A stretch of 64,000 nucleotides of DNA, taken from assembly GCA_944320405.1 (NCBI GenBank), contig CALUHI010000010.1:186001-250000 (forward strand). Reading direction: 5' to 3'. This document shows positions 32,677-42,001 of the stretch, piece by piece. The position numbers and the translations under genes were made by a program. The notes beneath the pieces were generated by a model, which did no database searches, was not told the origin of the DNA, and was given only the letters and a program-made list of their open reading frames with translations. Source of the DNA: an uncultured Eggerthellaceae bacterium (GTDB lineage Bacteria; Actinomycetota; Coriobacteriia; Coriobacteriales; Eggerthellaceae). Each line of letters starts with the position of its first letter. The first letter of the stretch is position 1.

Positions 32677-34095
32677 TTATTCGGAAACCCTTCGGAACGT
32701 CACGGCGAAATGGGCGTCAGGCGAGCCCGGCTCCAGCAGCGGCGCAAAGCATGACTTGCCCCCGATAGGTGCCAAGCGAAACGCACGACCTTCAGGGCTT
32801 TCCAAGAACGCCTTCACCACTTGAATGTTTTCTTGACGCGTAACCGTGCACGTGGCGTATGCAAGCGTGCCATCAGGAGAAACGCATTGCGCTGCAGAGC
32901 GCAGAAGCGCAAGCTGCGTGCGTGCAAGCTCCTTCACATGGTCGAGCGTGAGGCGCCAACGGATCTCGGGATGGCGACGCAGCGTGCCCAGGCCGGAGCA
33001 TGGCGCATCGATGAAAACGAAATCGAACGTGCGCTCCCCCAGCGTCGCCTGAAGGTCGGTCGCATCTGCAACGACACCCTCGATGTCGTCAATCCCGTAT
33101 TCAGCTGCTCGACGCTGAAGCAGCTCGATTTTGAAGGGATGGTTGTCGACCGCTGCATGCGATGCAAGGGGATGCCCCCAACGGCGAACAGCGGCACCTT
33201 CCAAAAGAATCGTTTTCGTGCCCCGCCCTGCACCGATCTCCAACGTGGAAGAGGGTTCGGTTTCAGGAAGAACAAGATTCGCAACACGCTGCGACGAAGC
33301 ATCGGACACAAGCATTTTGCCGTCACCGATCAGCCTCCTGATGCGGCCGTCGGAGAGCACGCGCGCCGGAGTCACATGCCAGCAGCCTGAAACGCGATCC
33401 TCCCCCGTACCCACCGCAACGCAGTGGGCCTTCGCACGCTCAAGCTCGGCGAGAACTTCGCCTTCCTTCGCACGAAGAGGGTTTTCAGCAACGAACAAGG
33501 GCGCAGGTTCATTGGAAGCGCGCATGAACGCACGCGCAGCGTCCGGCCCCATCTCGTCGGAAAGAAGTTCGGCTATCCAAAGCGGGAACCCTTCCAACCG
33601 GGCGAAGGCCGCCAGATCGGTTTCCGGATCATCGAAGGGAAACGCCGGCATCAAGCGCGCAAGGGATCGAAGAGCTGCGTTTCCCACGCCCGCAGCGCGG
33701 GGCGCAACGGCTCGCACGAGTTCGACGCCTTGGTCGACAACGGCGTAGGTCTCTTTATGAAGAAAAGCCATTTCGTACGCCGAGATGCGCAGCGCATCGC
33801 GCACATCGGCCTTGATGTCTTTGGGAGACCTCAGGCTGCGGTCGATGAGCTCGTCAAGCGTGCCCCAGGTTGAAGAGACGCCCAGAACGAGCAACGTAGC
33901 AAATGCGCGGTCTTCGGCAGAAAGCGCCGAACGATCGATGGTGGCAGCAATGACTTCCTGTGCGTATGCGTCGCGCTCACGCACGATCATGCATGCCTCG
34001 AGAGCAGCAAGGCGCGCAGGGCTCGCTAACGACTTTCGATTGCATGCGTCGTGCTTTCCAGACCGAGGCGCCTGCCCAGAAGCGCGTTTAGGCAT
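32677..34095 (-). CDS. rsmB: 16S rRNA m5C967 methyltransferase
   Basis: A 472-residue RNA cytosine-C5 methyltransferase. An N-terminal NusB-like helical domain (about 30-160) precedes the SAM-binding domain with LEIGAGRGTKTILL, a VDNHPFKIELL acidic ribose contact, and VVADATDL. The catalytic cysteines are in IDAPCSGLGTLRRHPEIRW and TLAYATCTV, the two-cysteine arrangement of RsmB/Nol1 enzymes. Its ATG overlaps the fmt stop codon by 8 nt, with GGGAGGG upstream, so it is translated together with fmt and def, the standard fmt-rsmB pairing. Confidence 0.93.
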   Translation of the reverse strand: MPKRASGQAPRSGKHDACNRKSLASPARLAALEACMIVRERDAYAQEVIAATIDRSALSAEDRAFATLLVLGVSSTWGTLDELIDRSLRSPKDIKADVRDALRISAYEMAFLHKETYAVVDQGVELVRAVAPRAAGVGNAALRSLARLMPAFPFDDPETDLAAFARLEGFPLWIAELLSDEMGPDAARAFMRASNEPAPLFVAENPLRAKEGEVLAELERAKAHCVAVGTGEDRVSGCWHVTPARVLSDGRIRRLIGDGKMLVSDASSQRVANLVLPETEPSSTLEIGAGRGTKTILLEGAAVRRWGHPLASHAAVDNHPFKIELLQRRAAEYGIDDIEGVVADATDLQATLGERTFDFVFIDAPCSGLGTLRRHPEIRWRLTLDHVKELARTQLALLRSAAQCVSPDGTLAYATCTVTRQENIQVVKAFLESPEGRAFRLAPIGGKSCFAPLLEPGSPDAHFAVTFRRVSE

Positions 34096-35044
34096 CGAGG
34101 CCCTCCCATGTGAATCCGCCCGCCTTGATGCCCTGGATGCCAGCGGCAAACGCACGGCCCTCCATGGGCTTCTTGCCATCCGGCTTCACCGACACAAGCT
34201 CGATGGCACCATCAGCCATGCCGATGAACAGGCGCTTGGAGGCGAAGCTGACCTCGCCGGAAGCGATGCCTTCGCACAGCGCACATCCGCGTTCATCCTC
34301 GACAGGAGCTGCAACCAGAACGGTAACCGAACGGTTGGCCACCACGGCGCGGCAGGGATGCGCGTCGCTGGATGCAAGGACTTTGCGCAACGCAACGGAA
34401 GCCTCATCGGCTGGATGCAAGAACAGCTCGTCTTTCGAGAGCTTTTCGGCGTATGTGGCCTTCGCATCGTCTTGTTCGATCCATTCGGCACCGCCCTGTT
34501 CGACCACTGACAAACCCGTCAGCAGCGCACGCGCGCCCAAATTGGCGAGCTCGTCGGTGAGCTCCGCGGCAGTTTTACCCGGAACCTCAGTGGCTCGGCG
34601 CACGCAGTATGGGCCCGTGTCAAGGCCTTCTTCCATGCGCATGATGCACACACCGGTCTGCGCGTCGCCGGCAAGAATGGAGCGCTCAATAGGAGCCGCG
34701 CCACGCCAACGCGGCAAAAGCGAGGCGTGCACGTTCAAACAGCCGAATTGCGGAATGGAGAGCACCTCAACCGGCAGAATGCAGCCATATGCAGCAACGC
34801 AAATGGCGTCAGGTGCCAATTCTTCCAGTGCTTGCTGCTCCTGCGGATCGCGGAGCGTCTTCGGCGTCCGCACGGGAATCTCCAAGCGCTCGGCAACGGC
34901 CTTCACCGGGGACGGCTCAAGCTTCGCGCCACGGCCACGGACCGCATCCGGACGTGTGTAGACGCACACCACTTCGTGCTGCTGTGCCAGCTCAACCAGA
35001 ATATCAGCTGCCAGCTGGGGCGTTCCCATGAAGACGACGCGCAT
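34088..35044 (-). CDS. fmt: methionyl-tRNA formyltransferase
   Basis: A 318-residue enzyme that formylates Met-tRNAi using 10-formyl-THF. It has VVFMGTPQLAADIL at the N-terminus, the catalytic region NVHASLLPRWRGAAPI (family SLLPxxRGxAPIxxAI) and GVCIMRMEEGLDTGP with the catalytic Asp. The C-terminal OB-like domain (about 205-318) binds tRNA. It follows def by 5 nt and overlaps rsmB by 8 nt, an operon that processes initiator Met and matures 16S rRNA. Confidence 0.96.
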   Translation of the reverse strand: MRVVFMGTPQLAADILVELAQQHEVVCVYTRPDAVRGRGAKLEPSPVKAVAERLEIPVRTPKTLRDPQEQQALEELAPDAICVAAYGCILPVEVLSIPQFGCLNVHASLLPRWRGAAPIERSILAGDAQTGVCIMRMEEGLDTGPYCVRRATEVPGKTAAELTDELANLGARALLTGLSVVEQGGAEWIEQDDAKATYAEKLSKDELFLHPADEASVALRKVLASSDAHPCRAVVANRSVTVLVAAPVEDERGCALCEGIASGEVSFASKRLFIGMADGAIELVSVKPDGKKPMEGRAFAAGIQGIKAGGFTWEGLDA

Positions 35045-35049
35045 GATGG

Positions 35050-35586
35050 CTACCTTACCTTAGGCTCGACAGAAGTCTGACCAGGCTTGGCACCGGCGGC
35101 GACGGCGATCTCGTAATCGTGGAGCGCCTTGATGCGCGCGATGGGATCGCAGCGCTCGAACATGGTTACGCCGTTCAGGTGATCGATTTCATGCTGCAAA
35201 CAGCGGCCCAAAAGGCCGTCGCCCTCGATGGTCCACTCCTCGCCGTCCAGATCGAAGTACTTGACCTTCGCCCACGGCTGACGCGAAATGGGAACCGCAA
35301 CGCCCGGACAGGAAAGACATCCTTCGTCTTCGGTGACCGGCTCGCCCTTGACCTCGAGGATCTCGGGATTAACCAGAATAATGGGATCGCCCTGCTCTTC
35401 CTCGCAGTCGATGACCACCAGGCGCTTGAGAACGCCCAACTGGGGCGCAGCAAGGCCGCATCCATCGTTTTTGTACATCGTCTTGACCATCTGCTTGGCC
35501 AGCTTCTTCAGGCTTTTGTCGCCCAGGTCGCACGGCTCGCACACCGTGTTGAGCAAGGGGTTGGGGGAAGTCACAATCGTAACCAC
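35050..35586 (-). CDS. def: peptide deformylase
   Basis: A 178-residue metallohydrolase that removes the N-terminal formyl group from nascent proteins. All three motifs are present: motif 1 GCGLAAPQLG, motif 2 EGCLSCPGV with the metal-binding Cys, and motif 3 LQHEIDHLNGV with the two metal-binding His and the catalytic Glu. A GTG start at 35586 with AAGGACG upstream is preferred; the frame extends upstream to an ATG without homology. It heads the def-fmt-rsmB operon. Confidence 0.95.
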   Translation of the reverse strand: MVTIVTSPNPLLNTVCEPCDLGDKSLKKLAKQMVKTMYKNDGCGLAAPQLGVLKRLVVIDCEEEQGDPIILVNPEILEVKGEPVTEDEGCLSCPGVAVPISRQPWAKVKYFDLDGEEWTIEGDGLLGRCLQHEIDHLNGVTMFERCDPIARIKALHDYEIAVAAGAKPGQTSVEPKVR

Positions 35587-35726
35587 GTATGCACGTCCTT
35601 CGCTACTCGAACGCCGCGATGCGGCGCCTGCCATATTCATCGGTGGATATTATGGTCGCAATCACGGCGTTTGCACAGGAGACCTCGGCAAACTTCCACA
35701 ACAGAGGCGTGTAAGGAGCACGCAGG

Positions 35727-37598
35727 CTATTCGCGAATGAGCGGCTTGTGGGCAAGCTTGCGCTGGGAGAGATCCTTCTGCATTCCCACAACGCTTTGGA
35801 AGATGAAGTCATGCTCTTCCTGGGAAAGGCCGCGCGGATCGGCAAGGCGGGCGCGCAGGCCGGCGATGGCCTCTTCGGCATCGCCTATGGCGAGCTCTTC
35901 GGTCAGGAACGTTGCGAGTTCTTCAGGCGAGGTGCTTTTGCCCATCTGACCAGAGGTCAAAATACCCGCAGCACGCGGAACCGCACGCGAAACCGCGCTC
36001 ACAAGGTCGGCAGGCGCAGGAACCGACTCTGCCGCAAGGGCATCCAATATGTGCTGAGCCACGGCTTCGTGAACCGAATCATGCCACTGGGTGCTGGCGA
36101 GTGCATCGGCGTGAGCCAAACCCAACTGCGGATAACGGGCAACAAGGCTGAGGAGCTCACGTTCGAAGCGAAGACGGCTGACCTCAGACGACGAGAGCGC
36201 CCTGCGCCGAGGCTGGGCAGCTTGCTCCTGCTGCCCATCAGGCTGCGTGGGAGAATCTCCTTCTGAGGCGTCTTGATAGCGGCGCAGCGGCGCCAACTTG
36301 GCCAATGCGTCCAGCGCATCCTGCTCACGCGCGCGAACACGACCGGCAATCTGCACCGCATAGTCTTTCGCAAGCAGCGAGTCTTTGATGGGCGCCAGCA
36401 CCGAAAGCGCATCGGCCATTGCCGCCGAGCGTCCTTCCGGGCGCGATAGATCGTGGCGCTCGATGCGTCGATCGATGCCGTACTGCAAAAGCGGCTGAGC
36501 CGAGTCGATGAGTGCGCGAAGCTCATCGGCCCCGCGTTTCGCAACGAAGTCGGCAGGATCGAGGTCGTCTGGCAAGGTGACGGCTGCAAGCTCCACCTTG
36601 GTGCGCCCCGCTTCGGGCGTCATGCTGTCGTCGATGAACTGCAATGCGCGATCGGCGGCACGCTGACCTGCAGCATCTCCATCGAACAGATACACGATTC
36701 GGTGCTGGGCATGACGCGAAAGGATGCGGATGTGCCGCTGCGTGAGGGCGGTGCCCAGCGTGGCAACAACGTTGCGAAGCCCTGCTTCATGCAGCATGAT
36801 CACATCGGTGTAACCTTCCACCACTACCGCGCATCCCGTAGCAGCCATGGCGGCTTTGGCATGGTCCAAACCGTAAAGCGTCTGCGATTTGTGGAAGATG
36901 GGCGTTTCCTGAGAGTTCAGGTACTTCGGTTCCTTCTTCTCCATGACCCTGCCGCCAAAGGCAATGCATTCGCCCGCCACATCGCAGATGGGAAACATCA
37001 CGCGGTCGTAGAAACGGTCGTTGAGCTTGCCGTTGCGCGAAACCGCAACGTTGGCCTCGATCATCTCATCGGGAGCGAACCCCTTCGACGAAAGATGGCG
37101 CACAAGCGCCCCACGGCCCGGCGCAAACCCCAGCTGCCAATCGTTAGGGACGTTTCCGCCCATGCCTCTTCCGGCAAGGTAGGTGCGAGCAGCTTCGGGG
37201 CCGGGCCCCTTCCCGCGCATCAGTTGAAGGTGATAGAACTCAGCGGTTTCCTTGCAGACAGCCTTCAAGCGCTCACGCCGACTGCGCGGCGCGCCGCCCT
37301 GGCGCGCATCTTCGGAAAGCTCGATGTGCGCGCGGTCTGCCAGTTTGCGCACGGCTTCGGGAAACGTTAGGTCGTCCAACTGCATGACGAAGCCGAACGC
37401 ATCGCCGCCCGCGCCGCAGCCGAAGCAATGCCACAGCTGAGTGGAAGGATCCATCTTCAGCGAGGGCGTTTTCTCGTTGTGAAGGGGGCAGCAACACCAG
37501 AAGTCGCGGCCACGTTGCCGTACCGGAGCGCGCTCGCCGATAAGCGCGACGATGTCGGTGGCTTCGCGGACTTTTTGAATGTCGTCATCGCTGATCAT
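35727..37598 (-). CDS. dnaG: DNA primase
   Basis: A 623-residue primase that makes RNA primers at the replication fork. The N-terminal zinc domain shows CCPLHNEKTPS and WHCFGCGAGGDAFGF (CHC2 ligands, about 35-65). The catalytic core has the family blocks RFYDRVMFPICD, GFGGR-like ECIAFGGRVMEKKEPKYLNS and the TOPRIM motif AVVVEGYTDVIMLHEAG, then YLFDGDAAGQRAA (DxD). The C-terminal helicase-binding region is long, with a Gln/Arg-rich linker near residue 440. The ATG at 37598 with AGGCGG upstream is preferred over a GTG three codons earlier. It is divergent from dgt. Confidence 0.95.
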   Translation of the reverse strand: MISDDDIQKVREATDIVALIGERAPVRQRGRDFWCCCPLHNEKTPSLKMDPSTQLWHCFGCGAGGDAFGFVMQLDDLTFPEAVRKLADRAHIELSEDARQGGAPRSRRERLKAVCKETAEFYHLQLMRGKGPGPEAARTYLAGRGMGGNVPNDWQLGFAPGRGALVRHLSSKGFAPDEMIEANVAVSRNGKLNDRFYDRVMFPICDVAGECIAFGGRVMEKKEPKYLNSQETPIFHKSQTLYGLDHAKAAMAATGCAVVVEGYTDVIMLHEAGLRNVVATLGTALTQRHIRILSRHAQHRIVYLFDGDAAGQRAADRALQFIDDSMTPEAGRTKVELAAVTLPDDLDPADFVAKRGADELRALIDSAQPLLQYGIDRRIERHDLSRPEGRSAAMADALSVLAPIKDSLLAKDYAVQIAGRVRAREQDALDALAKLAPLRRYQDASEGDSPTQPDGQQEQAAQPRRRALSSSEVSRLRFERELLSLVARYPQLGLAHADALASTQWHDSVHEAVAQHILDALAAESVPAPADLVSAVSRAVPRAAGILTSGQMGKSTSPEELATFLTEELAIGDAEEAIAGLRARLADPRGLSQEEHDFIFQSVVGMQKDLSQRKLAHKPLIRE

Positions 37599-37727
37599 GT
37601 GTGCCACCGCCTTTCATCCAAACCGTCGCGCATCTGTTAACAGGGGAAGTATAGCGCATGCTGCTACAATTGACGGCGAACGCCACGGGCGCCGAAAGCG
37701 CCCCACCCTCTGCGAAAGGCCGAAACG

Positions 37728-38948
37728 ATGAGCCGCAACATTCCGTATCTGACGCTGGATCCCGCAATCGAAAAAGCTATTCGAGCTGATCGAGCCGCCG
37801 GTCGCGCATCGGCGTATCGAACCCCTGACGAAGCGGCCATTCGCCGCGAGCCGAACCCGCACGACGAAGCCACGCTTGCTCGACCCGCATTCGCCCGCGA
37901 CATCGAGAAGATCCTCAACGTGCCTGCATACAACCGTTATGCCGGCAAGACGCAGGTGTTCAGCTTTGTGGAAGACGATGACATCTGCCGCCGCGGTTTG
38001 CATGTGCAACTGGTTGGCCGCGTCGCGCGCGGCATCGGCGAACTGTTGGGGCTCAACGGCAACCTTATCGAAGCCATTGCGCTGGGGCACGACGTTGGCC
38101 ACACGCCGTTCGGCCACGCGGGTGAGCGCTACCTGAGCAAGGCGCTTCATTCCCGCACGGGACGCTACTTCAACCACAACGTCCACTCCGTTCGCGTGCT
38201 CGACAAGCTCTACCGTCGCAACATCAGCTTGCAAACGCTCGACGGCGTGTTATGCCACAACGGCGAGTTCGCCTGCCAAACGCTGAACCTGGGTTCGATC
38301 TCTGATTTCGACGCCCTTGATTCCGCGGTAGAAGCATGCTGCCAGGACGAGTCGAACATCGCATCGCTTCGTCCTTCCACTTTGGAAGGTTGCGTCGTGC
38401 GCGTGAGCGACATGATCGCCTATCTGGGCAAGGACCGTCAGGATGCGCTCGACCGGGGAGTCATAGATTCGCTCGACATTTTCGAAAGCGACTACATCGG
38501 CGTTGCAAACGCGCAGATCATCAACAACCTCACGGTCGACATCGTGAACCACAGCTACGGAACCGACCGCATCAGCATGTCGGCAGAAGCGTTCGCAGAC
38601 ATAAAACGCGCGAAGCGGCAGAACTACGAGCTTATCTACGACAGGGAGGGCATGACCGAAGATGCCGGCAACCGCCTTGAGGAGATGTTCGATCGCCTTT
38701 ACGAGCGCCTCTTTGCCGATCTGCAAAGCGGAGACGAATCCTCGCCGCTGTTCCGCCATCACCTTGCCAAGCTCTGCGCGATGTCACGTAGCATCACGGC
38801 AGAAACGTATCTTGCCGAAGATCCGCACCAAGTGGTGGTGGACTACATCTCCTCGATGACCGACAACTACTTCATGGCGCTTTACGAGCACCTCTTCCCT
38901 GGCGAGGCGGCCGACATCACCTCGCATAGCTATTGCGCTGACCTATAA
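37728..38948 (+). CDS. dgt: dGTPase-like HD-domain triphosphohydrolase
   Basis: A 406-residue HD-superfamily dNTP triphosphohydrolase that splits dGTP or other dNTPs to nucleoside and triphosphate. It has the family start YAGKTQVFSF, then LHVQLVGRVARGIGELL with the metal-binding His and Arg, the HD signature IEAIALGHDVGHTPFGHAGE, and a later VSDMIAYLGKDRQDAL with the final Asp. A 25-residue N-terminal segment is specific to this branch. In Actinobacteria dgt lies next to dnaG, as here, though in this genome they are divergent. Its stop codon overlaps that of the convergent cysteine-peptidase gene (6 bp shared). Confidence 0.9.
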   Translation: MSRNIPYLTLDPAIEKAIRADRAAGRASAYRTPDEAAIRREPNPHDEATLARPAFARDIEKILNVPAYNRYAGKTQVFSFVEDDDICRRGLHVQLVGRVARGIGELLGLNGNLIEAIALGHDVGHTPFGHAGERYLSKALHSRTGRYFNHNVHSVRVLDKLYRRNISLQTLDGVLCHNGEFACQTLNLGSISDFDALDSAVEACCQDESNIASLRPSTLEGCVVRVSDMIAYLGKDRQDALDRGVIDSLDIFESDYIGVANAQIINNLTVDIVNHSYGTDRISMSAEAFADIKRAKRQNYELIYDREGMTEDAGNRLEEMFDRLYERLFADLQSGDESSPLFRHHLAKLCAMSRSITAETYLAEDPHQVVVDYISSMTDNYFMALYEHLFPGEAADITSHSYCADL

Positions 38949-39686
38949 GGCGTCGCTTACGTGCTCGCAGTGGTCGCCGTAAAGACGGTAGCGATCGCTT
39001 GCAACGAACTCCGCGCCGTCCCACGGATCAAGCGCAACGAAATTCGCCAGCGTGAGGTTGTTCGGATCCACGACATCCTTGTATCCGAACAGGCATATCC
39101 AATGCTGCCCCGACCCAGACGTCACATGCACGACGGTGGGCTTGCCGGCCTGAATGCTGTCGTACGCCTCGCGAAGCAGCGCCTGGTCAGATCCAAGAGA
39201 GCGAAACGACGATCCGCCACCGCCCCAACCCGGCCAACGGCACATGCCGCAACCGTAGGATTGATGGGAATTGGCAACGCCGTAGATAATGGCATCCCCG
39301 TAAGCGCACGAGAAGCAAGGACAGCAGCTTCCGTGGCCAGTTGACTCCTGGGTTCCGATTTTCTCGATAAGGCTTCGTTCATAGGAAAGAATATGCTCTT
39401 TTCTGAATGCGGCTTCGTTCGCTGCCGTTTCAGCGGTATCGCCGATGGCATCGAGGCTGCTTGCCAATGCATTGAGCGTGATGGAGCCCATGGAAGTAGC
39501 CTTGACCGGCGATTCGTGATCGTCAGGCATGCTGGAAGCAGGAACCGAAGAGGCTTCATCCGCCCACGCTGAAGCACCAGCCGCAAAAGGCGAAACAAGG
39601 GATAGGGCGATTGCAATAGTCAGAGAAACAAAGAAGATGGCGAAAGCGACGAAGAGACGCTTCGCCAAAGCGGAGACGCTTGGCAT
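38943..39686 (-). CDS. secreted C39-like (papain-fold) cysteine peptidase
   Basis: A 247-residue protein with an N-terminal signal peptide (basic SALAKRL, hydrophobic core FVAFAIFFVSLTIAIALSL, cleavage near ASAWA-DE). The mature part has features of peptidase family C39-like domains: a Cys-rich start SCCPCFSCAYGDAII with a plausible nucleophile, the His block GSGQHWICLFGYKD, and FVALDPWDG with the third residue, in the proper order. A glycine-rich loop WPGWGGGGSS lies between. Extra cysteines may form disulfides. Function is unknown; cell-wall or bacteriocin-type peptide cleavage is possible. The ATG at 39686 has AAGGAC upstream. Confidence 0.6.
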   Translation of the reverse strand: MPSVSALAKRLFVAFAIFFVSLTIAIALSLVSPFAAGASAWADEASSVPASSMPDDHESPVKATSMGSITLNALASSLDAIGDTAETAANEAAFRKEHILSYERSLIEKIGTQESTGHGSCCPCFSCAYGDAIIYGVANSHQSYGCGMCRWPGWGGGGSSFRSLGSDQALLREAYDSIQAGKPTVVHVTSGSGQHWICLFGYKDVVDPNNLTLANFVALDPWDGAEFVASDRYRLYGDHCEHVSDAL

Positions 39687-40058
39687 GTTCCATATGTCCT
39701 TTCGACCGCTCGGGTTCATTGATGGTTGCGTTTTATCGCGGTCAGTGAATCAGGCTACCAAACGACGCAGGAACCCTTGCCTGCCTTGCGTTTTGAACAG
39801 GCTTTCGACACAGCGAAGTCATTGCGAATACGGAATCACTCCGCTGGATTTCCACAATTTGGAAATGAAGAGAGCAGCAATGGCTGAACCTTATTCATTT
39901 GCGAAATAACGCTGATCTGGGCTTTTGCACAATACTCAATATGCATTACAGGTTCATAGCTCGCAATATCACGCTTTACCCACTTTTCAGGATGGATGCA
40001 AAAGGGGGAAACCCTCAAGATTGGGGCATCCGATACACAACGCAACAAGGAGGCGTGC
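39687..40058. other. intergenic region before tatA
   Basis: A 372-bp gap with no coding potential I can support. It contains an inverted repeat ATTTCCA-CAATT-TGGAAAT at 39848-39866, which could be an operator for tatA or for the divergent peptidase gene. TTGCAC at about 39925 could be part of a tatA promoter, but no matching -10 is convincing. Confidence 0.45.
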
Positions 40059-40331
40059 ATGAAAATCCTCGGCATGGGAGTTCCCGAGCTCCTCATCATC
40101 CTGGCGGTCATCCTGCTGATCTTCGGCCCGAAGAACCTTCCCAAGCTGGGCAGCGCGCTGGGCAAGACGGTGAAGAATCTGCGCGAAGGCGTGGGCGGCG
40201 GCAAGGAAGAAGCCGTTGAAGAGGTTGTCGAGGACGAGGCTGAGTCCAAGCCCGTTGCCGCCATCGAAGAGGCAGCCGAAGAGCCTGCGCCCGTGAAGAA
40301 GAAGGTTCGCCGCGTCAGCGCTGACGCATAG
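40059..40331 (+). CDS. tatA: Sec-independent (Tat) translocase subunit TatA/TatE-type
   Basis: A 90-residue membrane protein with a short N-terminal membrane helix (GVPELLIILAVILLIFGPKNLP) followed by the amphipathic helix LPKLGSALGKTVKNLREG, the FGP-KLP signature of TatA. The C-terminal half is an acidic tail (EEAVEEVVEDEAE) ending in a basic KKKVRRVS. AGGAGG lies 5 nt before the ATG. TatA oligomers form the protein-conducting part of the twin-arginine pathway, which would export the hydrogenase at the left end. tatC is not in the window. Confidence 0.9.
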   Translation: MKILGMGVPELLIILAVILLIFGPKNLPKLGSALGKTVKNLREGVGGGKEEAVEEVVEDEAESKPVAAIEEAAEEPAPVKKKVRRVSADA

Positions 40332-40383
40332 CATTTCGTTCTGCGCAGCGAATCCATCTAAGCAAAGATTCCCTCCTCGGAAC

Positions 40384-40416
40384 CGATGCCCGCACATGCG
40401 GGCATCGTCTGTTTTG
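40384..40416 (+). terminator. terminator after tatA
   Basis: An 11-to-12-bp stem (CGATGCCCGCA / TGCGGGCATCG) with a CA centre, followed by TCTGTTTT. Confidence 0.75.
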
Positions 40417-40501
40417 GGGGCGTTTCATGGCGGATGCGGACGGATGCTTTTCAGTGGGATATCATGGAACGACTGCAAACATCACGCACCGAGGGAGGAA
40501 G

Positions 40502-42001
40502 ATGAAGCCGTTCAAGGGAATATCCGCGCGCGCTGTCGCCGGTTTCGCCTGCCAGCAAGGCTTTATCTATTCCCTGTTCTACATCGGCGACAACCACGCG
40601 GTTGCCATTGGCGGGATGTCGCTGGAGCGCTTCGACCTGCTGTCCACATTCGCCTTCATGGCAGTCTCTTTCATCATCGCGCTGATCGCCTCTGATCGTG
40701 CGCGCCGAGCGCTTCTTGCCCCCACCCTGGTGGGTTGGTATGCGGTCCTTTTGGTGTTGGGATCACTTCTCGTAACGCTTCCGATGGACGCAGGTATCAC
40801 CGAGATCGTCTCGGAAGGCGCGCTGGTGGGCCTCTCAACCGGTTTCTTGCTGTGCGCTTGGGGGCGCGCGCTTGTGGGCGCACCGCGTTTCGCCGGCGCA
40901 CGCGAGATTCTTTTGGCAACCGCATTGGGAGCCGCTGCAAGCTTCGCTGCGTCTGCGCTTCCTATCCCTGGTGCTGTTGAGGTGCTCAAACTCTTGCCTA
41001 TTGGAAGCGCCTGGGCACTCCGTTCGCTGTTAAGCAAACAGAACAACGACAGCCTGCCTTCTTCGAACACTGCCGAAATAACCGGAACAGAATCGGAGGC
41101 TGATGCCATCACGCTTTCCAGCTTGCTGGCATCGCCTCAGGAACGCTCGGCTACCAAGCGCCTCTCTATAAAGATCGTCGCCGGCACCGCGCTATTCGGC
41201 CTGGCAGGCGGCCTGATGGAGGTGTTTTCTTCAGAACCTGGCATGCTCTCGACGCCGGCACTTCCCGCTACGCTGATGATTGTGGTTCTGTTCTGCGTCG
41301 CCGCTGCTCAGGTGCTCGCAGCCGAAGCGGATGGAGAGTCAGGCTCAAGTCGCGCGGAAAACTCCTTCTCGGGCGTGTACCGTACGTCGGTGCTTCTCAT
41401 CATGGCGGGGTATCTGTTCGTTCCCGTGCTCGGCGGTTTCGGAATCACCGGACAGGCCATCGTTCTTGCCGGCTACATGGGTTTGACGTGCGTGTTGATG
41501 ATGTTGTTCGCAACCATCGCCCGCGCAAGCGGCCAGGATGCTGCCTGCGTGTTCGCACGTGGGCTGTTTGCACTGTTCATTGGCGAGATCGCAGGCATAC
41601 TGCTGGGCAATGTGCTTGAGGTTGCGCAACCAAGCGCGACGCAGCCCTACGTCGTCGCCGCGTGCGCAGGCTTGGCATCGCTGTTCGCATACCTGTTCCT
41701 GTTCACCGAGCGCGACTACGAAGAGCTCACCAGCATCGCAGGAGGCATCGACCTGTTCGGCCGCGCTTGCGAAACAATCACCCAGAAATACGGGCTTTCG
41801 AAACGCGAAGCCGAAGTGCTTCCCTTGGCGTTGCGCGGCAGAACGTCAGAGCGCATCGCCAGCGAGCTCTACATTGCGAAAAGCACCGCCGACACGCACC
41901 TGCGCCGCATCTACTCGAAAGCAGGCGTGCATGGGCGCCAGGAGCTCATCGACCTGGGCGAACGTCTGCAACATGACCTTTCGCACGGAGATCGCGGCTA
42001 A
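40502..42001 (+). CDS. membrane-bound LuxR-family transcriptional regulator
   Basis: A 499-residue protein whose first 400 residues hold about 12 transmembrane helices and whose C-terminus is a LuxR-type helix-turn-helix (YGLSKREAEVLPLALRGRTSERIASELYIAKSTADTHLRRIYSKAGVHGRQEL). This membrane sensor plus LuxR design is greatly expanded in Eggerthellaceae, where members often flank respiratory or catabolic genes. The membrane part may sense a small molecule directly, as there is no separate kinase. GGGAGGAAG precedes the ATG. The stop overlaps that of the convergent phosphodiesterase gene. Targets cannot be read from the window. Confidence 0.9.
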   Translation: MKPFKGISARAVAGFACQQGFIYSLFYIGDNHAVAIGGMSLERFDLLSTFAFMAVSFIIALIASDRARRALLAPTLVGWYAVLLVLGSLLVTLPMDAGITEIVSEGALVGLSTGFLLCAWGRALVGAPRFAGAREILLATALGAAASFAASALPIPGAVEVLKLLPIGSAWALRSLLSKQNNDSLPSSNTAEITGTESEADAITLSSLLASPQERSATKRLSIKIVAGTALFGLAGGLMEVFSSEPGMLSTPALPATLMIVVLFCVAAAQVLAAEADGESGSSRAENSFSGVYRTSVLLIMAGYLFVPVLGGFGITGQAIVLAGYMGLTCVLMMLFATIARASGQDAACVFARGLFALFIGEIAGILLGNVLEVAQPSATQPYVVAACAGLASLFAYLFLFTERDYEELTSIAGGIDLFGRACETITQKYGLSKREAEVLPLALRGRTSERIASELYIAKSTADTHLRRIYSKAGVHGRQELIDLGERLQHDLSHGDRG

